Origin: Cucumis sativus
Lineage: Eukaryota > Streptophyta > Magnoliopsida > Cucurbitales > Cucurbitaceae
Length of the DNA stretch: 64,000 nt
Direction of reading: 5' to 3'
Assembly: GCF_000004075.3 (NCBI RefSeq)
Contig: NC_026660.2
Coordinates: 25,733,498-25,797,497 of the forward strand
Shown here: one piece after another, positions 11,630 to 24,972 of the stretch
Numbering within the stretch: position 1 is the first letter of the stretch
Layout of the letters: each line of letters starts with the position of its first letter
Translations under genes and position numbers: made by a program
The notes under the pieces: generated by a model
Told to the model about the DNA's origin: nothing
Databases searched by the model: none
What the model saw: the letters and a program-made list of their open reading frames with translations, nothing else

Positions 11630-12640
11630 ATTGTGAGATCCCGATCGCGTCCTAAGTTATGTGATAAAGATTTATTAACTAGAAGTGCTTCGATTTGGGG
11701 CATTGACTTAAGATTTATTAACAAATAAGTAGTTGGCCTCATAATTATTTACATATGAAAGGCGGTGCTCAGTCATTTGGCAATCTAATCTAACCGCTTA
11801 CTATTGATCATAATTCAGACGATGAGAGCAACGTGGCTGAATGTGATTCATTGAAACTTGCCACCAAACAAAAGTAATCATTTCCTCATGAAAATTATCA
11901 CTAGAAAAGTATATAAACAACGGGGATTCTTGTAAGTTTTGGAAACTTAATATGAACTCCGAGCTAAGTAAAAGCTGAAGAATTAACGAGGGGTTGAGAA
12001 AGACATTTTAGAGCTATCACGCATTTGAGGTTGACAAGGAGTTTGACTAGGTGCGTAGGCTATAAGGAAATCTCATCTTGACGGTAAATGGTTTTTAAAA
12101 TGTTTTGGAAACCATAATGATTTTTGAATCACATTTGAACTTTGACTATTGATGTTTATTTAATGATGCCATTTGATTTGTAAATTGAACATGTTTTTAA
12201 AATGAATGGATTATGATTTACGTTTTGTGAAATGTTCTAATACCCTATGTAATGAACAACTTATACTTGCTTTATGATCAAGTATGAAAAAACATACACT
12301 TGTGTGATATGGTGTAAGAATATCATATTACTGCCTTGTGATATGATATAAAATGGTAGTACCATGTATGGCAAGTGGTCGTACCTGCTGAGGCATTGAG
12401 ATTACTTCACTTAGCTATACTCGACGATGAGAATGTATGAATGACATCTCAACGGGGGTGATGGGTACATTCATAAAAGGTTGCGATTCAATGTGTTATG
12501 ATTTATACTAGGAAAATGTGAATTTCGTAATATGGTTTTATAGTAGTTACAAAAAGGTAATTTAATGTTGCATCAATACAATTTACATAAGGAACAAATT
12601 GGTTAATGAACCGTTCATTTTATCAAACACATTTTTCTAT
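11630..12640. mobile_element. Possible LTR-retrotransposon relic
   Basis: This non-coding stretch has a more balanced base composition than its neighbours. It includes a segment with CTCAACGGGGGTGATGGGTA (around 12445-12470) that recalls plant Ty3-type long terminal repeats. I could not define paired LTR ends, a primer-binding site or any gag-pol frame, so this is a tentative label for a solo or broken LTR. Confidence 0.3.
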
Positions 12641-13347
12641 ATAAACTGATTTTCTAATCTCTCAAAATTATCTTTAAAAATACTTTTAGGCAAGAGTTGA
12701 CTATTATATTTTGTGTCTAAGATACAGATTAGTTTAATTTAAATTATGATAATATGTGTTGGATGTGTAAACTATTTTTTTCATAATTAAATAATAAATT
12801 CACAAAAAAATGAGAGTTTTAAAATAGGAATTTAAAATAATATTTACTATTTAGTAGAAAAAATGAGTCCCAAACCCTCATCTGAAGTTTCAGGTTTAAA
12901 AGTTGATAAAATTGGAAAGCTATCCAAATTGGTTGTGATGAAAATTGATTTTTTACCAAAAACTAATTTTGCAATCACGGGCTCCCCCAGCTGTCAATGA
13001 CAGATCGACAAAGTAAATGAAGGGTACAGCCAGATGGCAGTATAAGATTGGAGGGTCATCTAAGCCAGTTCTACGACGGCATAGCGTAATGTCATTGACG
13101 GTTCTCGTTAACGCGACACCAAACCGTGGGTTTTCCTTCTTTCTACGACTTATTCGGCGCCCTGAAAGGCTGAAGAAAGCTGCAGTTTCATCGGCTCTCT
13201 ATTCCGTTAACATAAAGTGGGTTTCCGTTTCATTCTTCATTCCAACTCCCCCTACTGAAAAAATCTCTCTGTTTCATCTCCTCCAGCTCCCCCTCCCCCT
13301 ATGATCTTTTAACCTCTCTCCGGCCTCACAGCCGGCGTTCTTTTGCC

Positions 13348-16300
13348 ATGACGTCCATCACTTCCGTCGAATTGAATTACCTCGTCTTTCGGTACCTTCA
13401 AGAATCAGGTACTTCTTTTCTAGCTCCTATCCTTTTTTTTTTTTTAACTTCATTTTTGTTTGGTTTGCTGCCTTCTGTATAGATTAAATCGATGAGGAAC
13501 TTTGGAATTCAATTCGGTTTTTTAACAGAAGGAAATGTTGAGCTGTTTTTTTAAAGAATATTTAGAAATGTATCAGCGCGGGTTGGTTTCTTGAGCAGGC
13601 TAGGGCTACAACTTTTGTGTTCCTGTAATCTAATTTTGTTGATCAATGTAACTCTAGTCGGTTTGGTTTACTTGAGTTTTTTGTTCCTTTCTCCTTTTTC
13701 TTTTACATACTGTGTGGTTTTATTAGGTTTTTCGATGCTTTGATGTGGTGTCAATATGTGAGTTCTAGAGTAGGTTAGGCTTTGCATACGTGAGTGAAAC
13801 ACTAACTACGGCTACGAGCCATGCGTTCCTTCCACTTAATTGCTTGGTGCGAATAATGAGAATAATCTGGGTAACCGTCGTGGCTTTGCCTTTTCTCTTA
13901 GTTCAATTGAAGGGAAAAACTAAGTACATGTGTTTCCTTGACTGCAAATTGGACCGTGTACATCTTCTCTCACAAGGTGAGGGTGAGGGTCTCAAAGCTC
14001 GCACTCTTCAATGAAACCATTAACTATCTACTTAGATTTTGATGGTTCCCTTAATTGGCTTTTAGAAAATTTAGTATCGTGTGTCAACCACTCTAAACCT
14101 CAACAGTGTTTGTCTTGGTTTTCTTTCACCTTACTAGTTTTTCCTGGTTTGTTATTTGTCCAGAGGTTTTTATTTTGCTAATGTGTATTTTGAGCATTAG
14201 ACGCTATTTGTTTACTTAAAGAAAAATTTTGTATTTTTTTTAAAAGAAAAAAATCTAAAACTCCCACAGTAACTTCGAAACTCAAACAAACCTTTCAACT
14301 TCTTCCAGACAGATCCTTCATTCTATAACTCGGGTTCACCTTGCCTGAATCCTCCTCTATATTCTGAAAATGAATGGAGATAGAAATAAAAATCCTCAAA
14401 TAGCCATTAAACTTGGAGAGTATTGGAGACTCTATACTGTACCTTCTGAGGACCCCCAATATTTTTAGAGTTTCCCATTCTGAACCCTTCCTCTCCCAAT
14501 CCTTTGAGTCTAGGTAAAAGTTAAAACATACGTGCCTAGGCTCATCTAAGTATAGCTTTATTAAATTACTGCACACATGTTTGGAAAATCTTGAATCAAT
14601 TGTAAATTTCTCTCTGTTTAGTGCCTTTTTTACTTGCTAGTTTCTCTCTAAATATTAGTTTATTAATTAGTTGCGAGTATGGGAAGAATTATTTAGTGCC
14701 TTTGCATTGTCATCTGACCCTCCCCAAGATTGATGGGCTTGGTCAATAATGCTACTGATTGATCACCCCTTCAACACTACCAAGAAGCTCTTATGGACAA
14801 ACGTTGTGAGTGTGGTCTTGTGGTATATTTGGAAAGAGAGAAATTCTTGGATTTTCCAAGGCAAGGATAGATCCTTAAAGGATGTTTTAGATCTATCTAT
14901 TTTGCAAGCTCATACAACCCTTCAACATCAGATTTGCAAATTGAAAACATCTTTTGCAATCCCTTTGATGGGTCCTTTCGGTATCTCTTTGGATAATCAA
15001 TGAAATTGTTTCTTATTAAAAACAATTGAAAATTGCTAGTTTCTCTCTGAAATTTCAATCTCTGTTCGTTTTGTATTTTTGACTAGTCTTATATCAAAGA
15101 AAACAAAATTTAATATTCTCTTCCTGCTGCCTGTTTCTTTTTTAGGTTTTATCCATTCAGCTTTCGCTTTAGGATATGAAGCTGGCATTAACAAGTGTTC
15201 TATTGATGGCAACTTGGTTCCTCCTGGTGCTCTAGTTACCGTTGTACAGAAAGGGCTTCAATATTTGGAGATGGAAGCTAATTTGAGTAATGTTAGCACA
15301 ATAAACTGCATGTCTCTCCTAATTTTGTATGTTTGTATCTATTTAAGAACTATGCAGGGTTGCAATCTGAGATACTTCTGTTTTAATCTTGTCAGAATGA
15401 TACAGATATAGATGAAGATTTTTCTTTCCTACAGCCTTTGGACCTTATTACAAAAGATGTCCACGAATTGCGTCAAATAATTAAAGATAAAAGGAAGAGT
15501 TTAGTAAAAGATAAAGAGAAAGATAAAGATTTAGATAAAGAACTGGAAAGTGAACGAGGACGTGTAAGAGAGAAGGAACGACGTGAAAGTGAAGTTGAAC
15601 GTGGACGTGCAAGAGAGAAGGAACGCCTTGAAAGGGAGAAAGAAAGAGTGGAACGGGAGAAAGAAAGACTAGAAAGGGAGAAAGAAAGACTGGAAAGGGA
15701 GAAGGAGCATGAAAAGGATAGAGATAAAATAGAAAAGGATAAGGAGCGAGAAAAGCAACACGAGAATTTCACAGATAGAGATATGGTTATGGATCAAGAT
15801 GAAAAGGTCCATGCAAACCAAGGAGAGAATGGAGTTTTTGGAGGTATCTTTTCGCCAGGGTTATTCTTTAGTCCATGTTTGTATCCATGAAATTACTTTT
15901 ATATGCTGTTTTCATAGTATGCCATACCATTGCCTTCTCCTATAATGTGTTTTTCAGATACTATCTGGCTTTTTTTGAACTGTTTGACCTAATACATATC
16001 ATTTTGGTGGTCGGTTATTTTGTCCTTGTGTACGTTTCTTACAATTTGGTTAGTATTATTAAGTGATCTGTGGGTTCATACTTCATATGAAGTCACAAAA
16101 ATGTTAGAATAGGATATTCTAAACCACTTTTCCAGTGGTTCTTTCTGCCTTGCCTCACAGCCTCACAAGAGGATGGGTTCTGTTGTTCCCCCTCATCACC
16201 AATCTTTCCAGACAGACATACAAGCATTCAACTTTTCTGATGATTGAACTTCTGTATCAACTATTGTATTTCACAGGACCAGAACCAATGGATATATCTA

Positions 16301-19300
16301 CGACCTCAACATCTCAGTCCTGTGAAATTTCTAGTTCTGATGTGACAATTTTGCAAGGACATACTTCTGAGGTGGGAATATTTTGTCAATCTTCTTTGTT
16401 TATCTATGATTTCTATTTCTGCTCAAAAGAACGGTTTGATATTTGATATTCTCCCTTATCCCCAATTTTTCTATTCCAGCTGTATGCCTATGTGACGATC
16501 TGTTGCTTTCCACATCTAGGTTTGTGCCTGTGCATGGAATCCAACAGGTTCTCTTCTTGCATCGGGGTAGGTCCCTTTTTTATACACTATAAATATTCAA
16601 ATTGTTTTTGCCTTGAAAATATTAAGGGCTTACATTTCATTGTTATTTTGATCATATTACTTCTTTTAGCTTTGTACTACCATAGAGAAATTTGTGATTT
16701 GTGTGGGGTTAAATGCTGGTCACAGGTTATAGCTCTCAGTTTTCCTCCCCTTTCTGTTACCGGTCCATTTACACACGAGTTTCTCTGTTTGGATTATTTT
16801 CTTTGCATGGAGCATATTATTTATTTTAAATGAAAACAACTTTCATTGAGAAAAAAATGAAAGAATACATGACCATACAAAAAACTAAGTTCACAAAAGA
16901 AATCTGATAAAAGCGTATTATGGTTGTCTTTTGATCCTGAGGCTTCTATTTCTTATATATACACACACATTTTTAGATTCTTACTTCAATTACAGTTCTG
17001 GAGATTCGACAGCACGCATTTGGCCAATAGCGGATGGCAGCAGTAGGTCTGGAGGTCAAAGTGGTCCTTTAAATGTGTTGGTGTTGAAGCATGTTAAGGG
17101 TAGAACTAACGAGAAGAGCAAAGATGTTACCACTCTAGATTGGAATGTGAGTTTCTTTAACATTTTTTAAAATGTCTACACATATATGGTATTGATGAGC
17201 TCTCACCTCTAAACTATCTGCAGGATGCTAAGTAGAATGTGATATCATTTTGCCATTGTCAGTTTTATTGGTTGAAAGGGATGCCATTTTATTGTTATTA
17301 TCTTTTAAGTATCTTCTTCTATGAGACTTGGTAGACTGGTTGTGTTTGCTTCATTTACTGTTTCTTTTTGTAGCTTGGTTTTATCATTTTGTAGTCACTT
17401 GCTAATCAAAGGAATGTTTGCTCTAGTAACTTTCATATTATAGATTTTAATTTCATTTGGAGATTTTATAGTCATTTTCTTTCAAAATCTTCCTCTTAAC
17501 AAACTATGCTTCATCCTTTAAGAGAAATACACCACCTTTTGGGTTTCCCCCTTGTGCTACCGTTACTGAGGGTGTGTATGTGTTTGTTTGGCTATTAGCT
17601 TTGCAAATAGGCCTATTGCAATTTCAGTTTAGGAAATTTATTTATGGATCAGTGGCTCTATTGCAAGTTAGTGGTTCTATTGGATGTTAGTTGCACAGTT
17701 AGTGGTTCTATTGCATAGAGTTATTATAAGCAAGCTGGATGAAGCAAGCATGACCCTCATCCCTTTGACTAGTTTTTGAGTGGGGTTAAAGGCACTTTTT
17801 GAAACTTTTTGAAGGATGTTTCACTAGGGTCCCTTCCTCCCATTTCCTTTGTTGTAACATATTTTTGGAAAGTTCCACATGGGGTAAGACGTCTATCCTC
17901 TATTCAACTTTATCATTTCTCTTCCCTTGAGCATTGTTTCATTTCTAACTTTATATTTTGGCCGGGGAGCTTTATTTTTTATTTTTTAAATTTGGTTTCT
18001 GTTGAGCATTATTGACTGAAAGGGAAGCAACGGGGGTTGTCTTTCGCTCTCTCTTTTCATCTTTGATTGGAGTGTTTGGTTTCAGGCTTTAGACAAGGGA
18101 TGTTCCACGAGTTAAAGTCTGAATTCTTGACCTGTTAGATGGTTCCTCTAGAAATTTTCTCTTTTGGCTTATGCTGGAACCTCCCTTGTCAGTGAGTCTA
18201 TTTTGATGTTTTGTGGACTATCAAGATTTCGAAGAAAATTAAATTCTTTTCCTAGCAAGTCTCACTTGGTCGTGTCGTTTGAACTTTATAGACCGACTTT
18301 TGAGGAAGTTACTTTTGTTAGTTTGTCTCTTTTAGTGTAATTCTTTGTCAGAAGGTGGAGGAAGACCTGGATCATCTTCTCTGAAAATGTGAGTTTGCGA
18401 GCTTGTTGTGAAATAATATTTTCCATAGTTTAGTTTCATGTTGGCTCCCTAGAGGAGTGCCATTAGTTTTATCTAGGAATTCCTCCTCCATTTGCCTTTT
18501 AGCAGGAAGAGTTGCTTTCCTTGGACTGTTGGGGCATGGATATGTTATGGAATTTGTGGCGAGTGAGAAATAAGTGTGTTTGAAGGGTTGTGAGGAACCC
18601 TTATAATGCCTTGGAACCAGGATTCAGATCATGATTGGAATTCAGATTGGGTGCCTAATGACGTTGAAATTCCTTTGCATCTCTTGAGACCTGGCAACAT
18701 GGCCCTTACTTGTTTTGAATGGCTTTAAGAGTGAGGACTACTCCCACAAACCAACATGGGTCATTTTAGCATGCTTTGTTCTCACTTACATGCCTCCTAT
18801 ATAAATTCTCAAAAGGTCACCCAATATAAGAATTGCTTTAAGCTAACTGTGACTTGTTTTGGTTTGTGGGGATGGTTTTCATTCTTAAAGGCATTCAAGA
18901 CTAGCAAGGATGGTGTTGCTTGCCGGGGTTGCCAGGGTCATTAGGTGCCGAGTTTTGATTCCAAATAACTGGGCTTGGAACGTCATAGATGGTATTAGAG
19001 CGGAAACTTTCCCAGTAAGATGTGGTTGGATGAACCAAGCGAAAGTTGGTTGACATGTAACAATCCGAGTATAGGAGGGGGACATGAGTGAATTGAGATC
19101 ACATCTAAATGAGAGATCTTGAGGATAGGAGAGTATCTTTAAAAAAAGGCTTAAAAGAATTGAAAGTCACTACTCATACCAAGGTGCACCTACCTCTTCA
19201 TGGCTCAATCATAAGAACTTCATAGTTAGGTCTTCTTAGCTTGAGCAATCTTATGTTGGGCAACCTCTCAGGAATTTTCTTAAGAAGCATGTTTGGGAGA

Positions 19301-22300
19301 ACAAAGCATACTAAAAAGACTTTTGTTGGTTTGTGGGGATGATTTTTCACTATTGGAAGCAGTTCAAGATAAGTAGATGACGTCGCCGGGTCGTAAGGTA
19401 TGTAGGGAAATGTCGGGTCCGTTAGGTGCTGAATTGGGATTCCAAATTATGAGCATGGGATGTAATATATTCCATCCCTATATTATTTGTCCTATGTATA
19501 TGCATTAATTTTAATTCCTATGATTGTTGTGTGTATCGACAAAATTCCTTATTTTCTTATTTTCCTTAATAAAAAATTTGTAAGAATGTCAAACATTGTG
19601 TATTTAGGTTTGCATCATTGCTAGATGTGAACAAGGCTTTATTATCATGATCATAAAGCTGTAGCTTTTTTCCATTATGTAGGGAGACGGGACCCTACTT
19701 GCTACAGGTTCATATGATGGACAAGCTAGAATTTGGAGCACCAACGGTAAGCTGTGTAATTAATTTGCTACCTAGAATTTTATCTTTTGAACATGAAGTA
19801 TAAATAAGATACGTCACTGCCAAGAATTACTAAATGAATACATCAAAGGTGTCCAATTGCATGAAAACATCAACATGCCATATTCTCAGAAATTAGGACG
19901 TGAACCTATTTTGACACAGTTTAAATAAACAGAGTATATGAACATTTGAATAAATAGACTGTTTTAAGTTGTGATATTTATATTTAACACACAAAAAGTT
20001 GAAGAAACCCAAATCTGATCTTGTATCTTATAGTAAAGTTTCTAATAAAACCTAAAACCAAAATTTTGTATATCTGATTTAACATCCATTGAGAAAAGAA
20101 AACATTTGTACAATCTTAGGTTTAAAGAATGAGCTTGATGTTCGGTTGTTTTTTTTTCTAAAATTCTTTTAATAAATAATAAAAATGTATTATGTGACTT
20201 ATGTTTGGTTAATGGTCATTAAGAGCCAATGTAAAATAATAAAAATTTGGTGGGAATGAATTTAAGCTCTATTATTAACAACGGGAAGAACCTAAGCCCT
20301 TTGCCCCTAGGCTGTTATTTTTAACTTTTATTTTAATGAATATATACATCTCTCGTTCTCTTAAAGGAAAAAAAGAAAAAGGAAAAAAAGAATGAATTTA
20401 AGCCATGATGACCACCTGTAGGATTTAAGTACATGTCCCACATAAGTTGAGGCAAGAAATTCATGGATGACAGTGGGCATGATCGTTAACTAACTAAAGG
20501 CTTCCAAAATAAGAAGTTTGTGTGATGATTGGGGAGTTCCTCTTCCATCTGCCTTTCCAAGGGAAAGATCATTTTTCTTTGGCTTGTGGGGGTGTGCGGT
20601 ATTTTGTGTGAGGAATAAAGTGTGTTTTGAAATGTGGAGAGAGACCCTCGTAAAGTTTGTTCCTTGGTGAGTTTTCATGTTTATCTTGGAGTTTTGGTTT
20701 CAAAAACCTTTTGTAATTATTCCTTAGGCAATATGTTTGGTTTTTTTGTTTGCGCTTAGTTTTTTCAGTTTTTCTCAATGAAAGCCATTTCTATAAGAAA
20801 AAAAAAAGGAAAACTTCTAAAATAAGTAGTTTGTGCTTTATACCTTTACTAGAATATAGGTCCATGTAGTTCTTGAATTAAAGGTCACCTGCTCTAAAAA
20901 CTTAATAGTAAAATTTCGTTATTGGAAAAAATAGGCGATTACTGGATTTATGCATCAAACATCAAGTTGGACTTGGGTTTTGGTCGTGCATCATTGAACT
21001 ACAAACAGATTTGCAAGAGAACCACTCACCTTTAGAGAAGGGAGAAAGGTTGGTGATTGTATTGGTATTGGAAGAAGTTGATGAAGGTGGAACTGAGGAA
21101 CAGAAGCAAAGCAGTGTTGCTGAGCTAACACTATTATCGCACCGAACCGAAAAGTAAAAAAAAATCTCATCGAAACCAAATCGAACTGCTCATCTATGTC
21201 AAACCGATTCGAAAAAAACACTATTATTGTTAACCTTTTCATAGACGGCATTACTCTGCCTCAAACAGTAATGTTAAAGGGGATGCTTTATGGAAATTGG
21301 TAATGGTGTGAGCCTGTGAAGTAATGGATAACTTCATTGGAGGAAGTTAGTCCATTATTTAAGTGGAGAAGGGGTCTGTTGAGGAGTGAGACTATTACCG
21401 GAACAAACTTGAGGGGGTGGAGGACTTCTTACCTCTTCAATCAGGCAACTATAACATTATTTTTAGTATGCGGACGGTTGGGCACCATGGAGAAATGTGA
21501 AACAGTTTTTTTCTTTTTTAAACGGGGATGAGCCTCTTTATTAAAGATAATAATAAAAGACACTTATGCTCAAAGTACAAGAGATTTATACTAAGAGCGA
21601 AAAGAATGAACATAAACAAAAGGACAAACGAGCTGATCAAAACCTTTTAAACCCCAAGAATACAAGAGAAAACTAATAATAAAGCAGACAAGAAGGAAAA
21701 AGAAAATCCAACTAGAAGCCCAAAATCAGCTTGAAGTTCACTGGAATCTTCAAAAGTGGTGGGGAGGAAACACCAAGAGAAAGCTAACATCCATGCTGCT
21801 TCAGTATGGTTTGACAAAAAACAATCCTGTGACCTGGAGACTTTGCTGAAAACTTTCAACCCACAAAAAAGCGATAAAACCACAAGACTTTGCTGGATTC
21901 ACTTTTCCAAATGGAAAAACTCTCTTATGTCCACTGGGTAATGTTGAAAAAATATGCCTCCTCTCATGCTCCACTAAAATAGACTTCAAAATTTGAATGG
22001 CTGAAAAAACAAGATCAAGTCTATTTTATGGTCTCAAACCAAAAACTATTCCACATTTCTCAACAATTGACTTCTAGAGATCCGGAATTTCACAGTGCTG
22101 AGCTTGCGAGCCTCCTCTGTTTAAAACATAGCATTCATGTCAGATTCTGAAAGGTCTTTAATCGACTAGTCATCCTTCTCGGCTGTCAACAAGTATTTGG
22201 CTCCCTTGTTGCTCACATTAAAAGGAGAGTCAAAATCTGTTACACACTTCTTTTAAGATGAAGGTATCAGCGTTTCGCTAGGAGAACCTCTCAAAAACTT

Positions 22301-24972
22301 CACCTTGGAATTAGGCAGAGAAATAACATAGTATTTAAATTGAGGATGCACTAAGCTCGGAGGGACTGACCTGTTTGATTGAGAAGGGGTTTGAATTTGG
22401 GCACATTTTGCCTCTAAATTACAGGATTCTGATCTACAATCAACTTTGTTTTAATTTTTAATTTTCAATTTTTATTTTATGTGAAACAGTTTACAATGAA
22501 AAATGTCTGGACTTGCTCGCAGACCAAATAAAGTAAGACTGTCGAAAATGTGGGCTAAGTAGGCAACTTAAGGTCACTCCATTTTAGTTGACTTGTTAGA
22601 GCCACAGACTCCTTCCAAACTCTGGTTTAGATGTTGCAATTTCTTTCTTTGATTCCTTCGGTGGACTAATAGCAACTTGTATGAAAGAGATGTAATCTTT
22701 GATGATCTTAAGTGCCAGCATTAAAAGATCACAAACTATGGAAAGGGTACGTGGACGAACACCAAATGAATGTTCTGATGTAGTCGTTTACGTTGTGATG
22801 TAAGGTTAGATATTGGGGATTGATAAAGTCTTAGGAAAGATTGGAAGGATGCTACACTTTGTACTTATTCTTTTGATATGAATACAGCTTCCTACATTTC
22901 CTCTGTGAGTACACCATTCATCTATGAGATCACTTTAGTACGTTAGTATATGGATTGCAAACTTGCCGAATAGAGACTTAGTAAATTCACAGAATGATCC
23001 TTTGCATATGACCCAAAATAATTGCCAAGATGTGTAACTACATAAGTAGATTATTCATCTACCTAACTATTGAAAGAGCAAAATGCCTCATCATCAACAA
23101 AATGAGGAAAAGGGCAGTATCGGAACTGAGTTGAAGAAGAGGTGGAATATTCTTGGTAGTCGGTACCAACTTTTGTAACTCTCAATCTCGACCTTGATCA
23201 CTATTTGAACTAGTTGACTAAGAACTGCCACCATTAAGAGGACCTCCTTGCCTCTCACATAAGCATTCACAGTACACACAGAAGAAGATTTTTATAAGGA
23301 AATGAGAATTAAAACAACTCTGTGCAACACACACCTATTTGGAATAATTTCATTTTTCCTTAATTGAACTTTGTTGTACTCACTACTCAGTGCTCTTGTG
23401 TTCTTTCATAATGGTTGTGTTACTTTCTATTTATGGTCTAGGTGAATTAAGGAGCACATTAAGTAAGCACAAAGGACCTATATTTTCTCTAAAGTGGAAC
23501 AAGAAAGGTGATTATCTTCTCACTGGAAGCTGTGACAAAACTGCTATTGTTTGGGATGTGAAGGCAGAGGAATGGAAGCAACAGTTTGAATTTCATTCAG
23601 GTTGTATACAGTACTTTGAATATTATTGAAGGAAAAAGAATTTTTACAAAATATTTGCCCTAATGATGCTGTTTGTACATTTAGGTCCAACACTTGATGT
23701 TGATTGGCGCAATAATGTATCATTTGCAACAAGTTCCACTGATAATATGATATATGTCTGCAAGATTGGAGAGACTCGCCCTATTAAAACATTTGCTGGA
23801 CATCAGGTTTCTTTTTTGTCGCATCCCTCTTTTAAATGTTTGGTATTGCTAGTTGTTTATCTAGTTGAATTGTGAATTATGAATCTGATTGATTTGATTT
23901 GAATTCATTCTTGAGGTGGGTGTAATTTTCTAATCTTGTTTCAAGTTGCACGTTCTTTATTTTGTTTCATAACTTTTCACTTTTTAGGGTGAAGTGAACT
24001 GTGTCAAATGGGATCCTACAGGATCATTATTGGCTTCATGTTCTGATGATATCACTGCTAAGGTATTTATATTCTCCAATTTTGTATTCATTTGCCGCTG
24101 ATTTTTGGGTTGAATTTTAGCTTGTCTTTTGTTTTAATTTTAAAGTAAAATCTAAAGCAATAAAAGGATGTGTTTTGCACACGCTCCATTCTTTTGTTAT
24201 ATGCTGCTTGGATCTCGTGTCTTGCCATTTTTCCCCCAATTGTTTTCACCAGAAAGTTTGATGCAGATATGGAGCATGAAGCAGGATAAGTATGTTTATG
24301 ATCTTAGGGAACATTCTAAGGTACCAGTTATCCAATTTCATGTGCTTTACTCACTACTTCTTTTCCAATTATCTTATGATGTCAGCATCATTTTTCCAGG
24401 AAATATACACCATAAGATGGAGTCCTACTGGACCGGGTACAAATAATCCTAACCAGCAGTTGGTGTTGGCTAGGTGATTAGCTGTCTTGATGCTCTCTTT
24501 TTTAATTCGTGATAATTTGTTCACTTGACTGACCTAATGGTTTGTTTGTATTATAGTGCATCTTTTGATTCAACAGTGAAGCTGTGGGATGTAGAACTCG
24601 GGAAACTTATCTGCAGTTTAAATGGACATAGGTACCATACTTTGTTGTCAAATATGTTTCAAGATTCTTATAACATTGAAATGTATCTAAGTTGACCTAT
24701 TCTTCAGAAAACCTAGACTTGTCTATACTAATCCTATTGGTTGAATCCCCAGGGAACCTGTTTATTCGGTTGCATTCAGCCCAAATGGCGAGTATTTGGC
24801 CAGTGGATCTCTTGATAAATCAATGCACATTTGGTCACTAAAGGAAGGCAAGATCGTTAAAACATATACTGGTAATGGGGGTATATTTGAAGTTTGCTGG
24901 AACAAGGAAGGTGATAAGATCGCTGCCTGTTTTGCCAACAACACCGTTTGTGTCTTAGATTTCAGAATGTGA
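13348..24972 (+). CDS. HOS15: HOS15 orthologue: LisH/WD40 chromatin repressor
   Basis: Nuclear TBL1-like protein. In Arabidopsis, HOS15 works with histone deacetylases and as a CUL4-DDB1 substrate receptor in cold, stress and flowering control. Fourteen exons join in phase to 596 aa: 13348-13408, 15146-15291, 15396-15843, 16277-16371, 16520-16566, 16996-17146, 19683-19746, 23442-23600, 23685-23806, 23988-24062, 24267-24320, 24400-24473, 24557-24631, 24753-24972. The N-terminus ([20 protein letters not shown]) is a LisH domain. Residues about 98-195 are a Glu/Arg/Lys-rich charged helix. From about 240 to the end run WD40 repeats, with units such as DSTARIW, DGQARIW and DSTVKLWD, finishing VCVLDFRM. 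Length is close to the Arabidopsis protein (about 610 aa), the difference lying in the charged region. Introns 1, 6 and 7 are swollen by retroelement debris. The donor of intron 2 (GTTAGC) is non-consensus but is the one that keeps [13 protein letters not shown] aligned with the family. Confidence 0.93.
14749..15003 (+). mobile_element. LINE ORF2 C-terminal fragment in HOS15 intron 1
   Basis: An 84-codon open stretch encodes [20 protein letters not shown] and similar, the signature found near the C-terminus of plant LINE reverse-transcriptase polyproteins downstream of the zf-RVT region. The stop codon at 15001-15003 is followed shortly by an A-rich tract. There is no upstream RT core, so it is a 5'-truncated relic, sense to the host gene. 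It resembles a different LINE lineage from the fragments in introns 6 and 7. Confidence 0.6.
16829..16920 (-). mobile_element. LINE 3'-end fragment in HOS15 intron 5
   Basis: Read on the minus strand, this ends ATTCTTTCATTTTTTTCTCAATGAAAG, the same kind of terminus as the LINE tail at 20510-20811 (TTTTTCTCAATGAAAGCC). It is a very short 3' remnant in antisense orientation to HOS15. Confidence 0.45.
17760..18720 (+). mobile_element. Degenerate LINE ORF2 fragment in HOS15 intron 6
   Basis: Forward translation with stops and frame changes gives [15 protein letters not shown] (about 18208-18252), then [12 protein letters not shown] (about 18348-18384), then [12 protein letters not shown] (about 18547-18582). 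These match the order of the plant LINE ORF2 tail: the 'PKKIKFF' segment, the '[10 protein letters not shown]' segment, and the 'LW.LW.ERN' segment. Multiple stops show it is dead. The 5' boundary is a guess. Confidence 0.65.
18740..19460. repeat. Diverged direct-repeat pair, likely retroelement relic, in HOS15 intron 6
   Basis: Two segments of about 120 bp, around 18861-18985 and 19330-19455, share GTTTGTGGGGATG, a TTCAAGA..AG core, GCCGGG(G)T, GGGTC.(T)TAGGTGC and GATTCCAAAT. They lie about 470 bp apart in the same orientation. They look like sub-repeats or terminal parts of a decayed retroelement. I could not identify a coding region or an element boundary. Confidence 0.45.
20510..20811 (+). 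mobile_element. 5'-truncated LINE with 3' tail in HOS15 intron 7
   Basis: Forward translation contains [20 protein letters not shown] (about 20677-20736), typical of the extreme C-terminus of a plant LINE ORF2. It is followed by a short 3' UTR with TTTTTCTCAATGAAAGCC and a poly(A) run at about 20800-20808. Stops interrupt the frame, so it is inactive. It is in sense orientation within the 3.7-kb intron 7. Confidence 0.7.
21507..22450 (-). mobile_element. Possible antisense retroelement fragment in HOS15 intron 7
   Basis: A T-rich run at 21507-21520 would be the poly(A) tail of a minus-strand insertion. Upstream on that strand are several overlapping broken frames (within 21647-21989) with sequence such as [11 protein letters not shown] that recalls LINE ORF1 or gag-like proteins. 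Base composition is more balanced than in nearby intron sequence. The assignment is tentative, and the distal boundary is not visible. Confidence 0.4.

Noticed and set aside
13017..13304. 95-codon forward frame upstream of HOS15
   Set aside because: It lies in the probable HOS15 promoter and leader, has no recognisable domain and is out of the HOS15 reading frame. At most it is an upstream ORF.
15473..15772. Ser/Leu-rich minus-strand frame of 99 codons
   Set aside because: It is the reverse shadow of the Glu/Arg/Lys repeat-rich exon 3 of HOS15.
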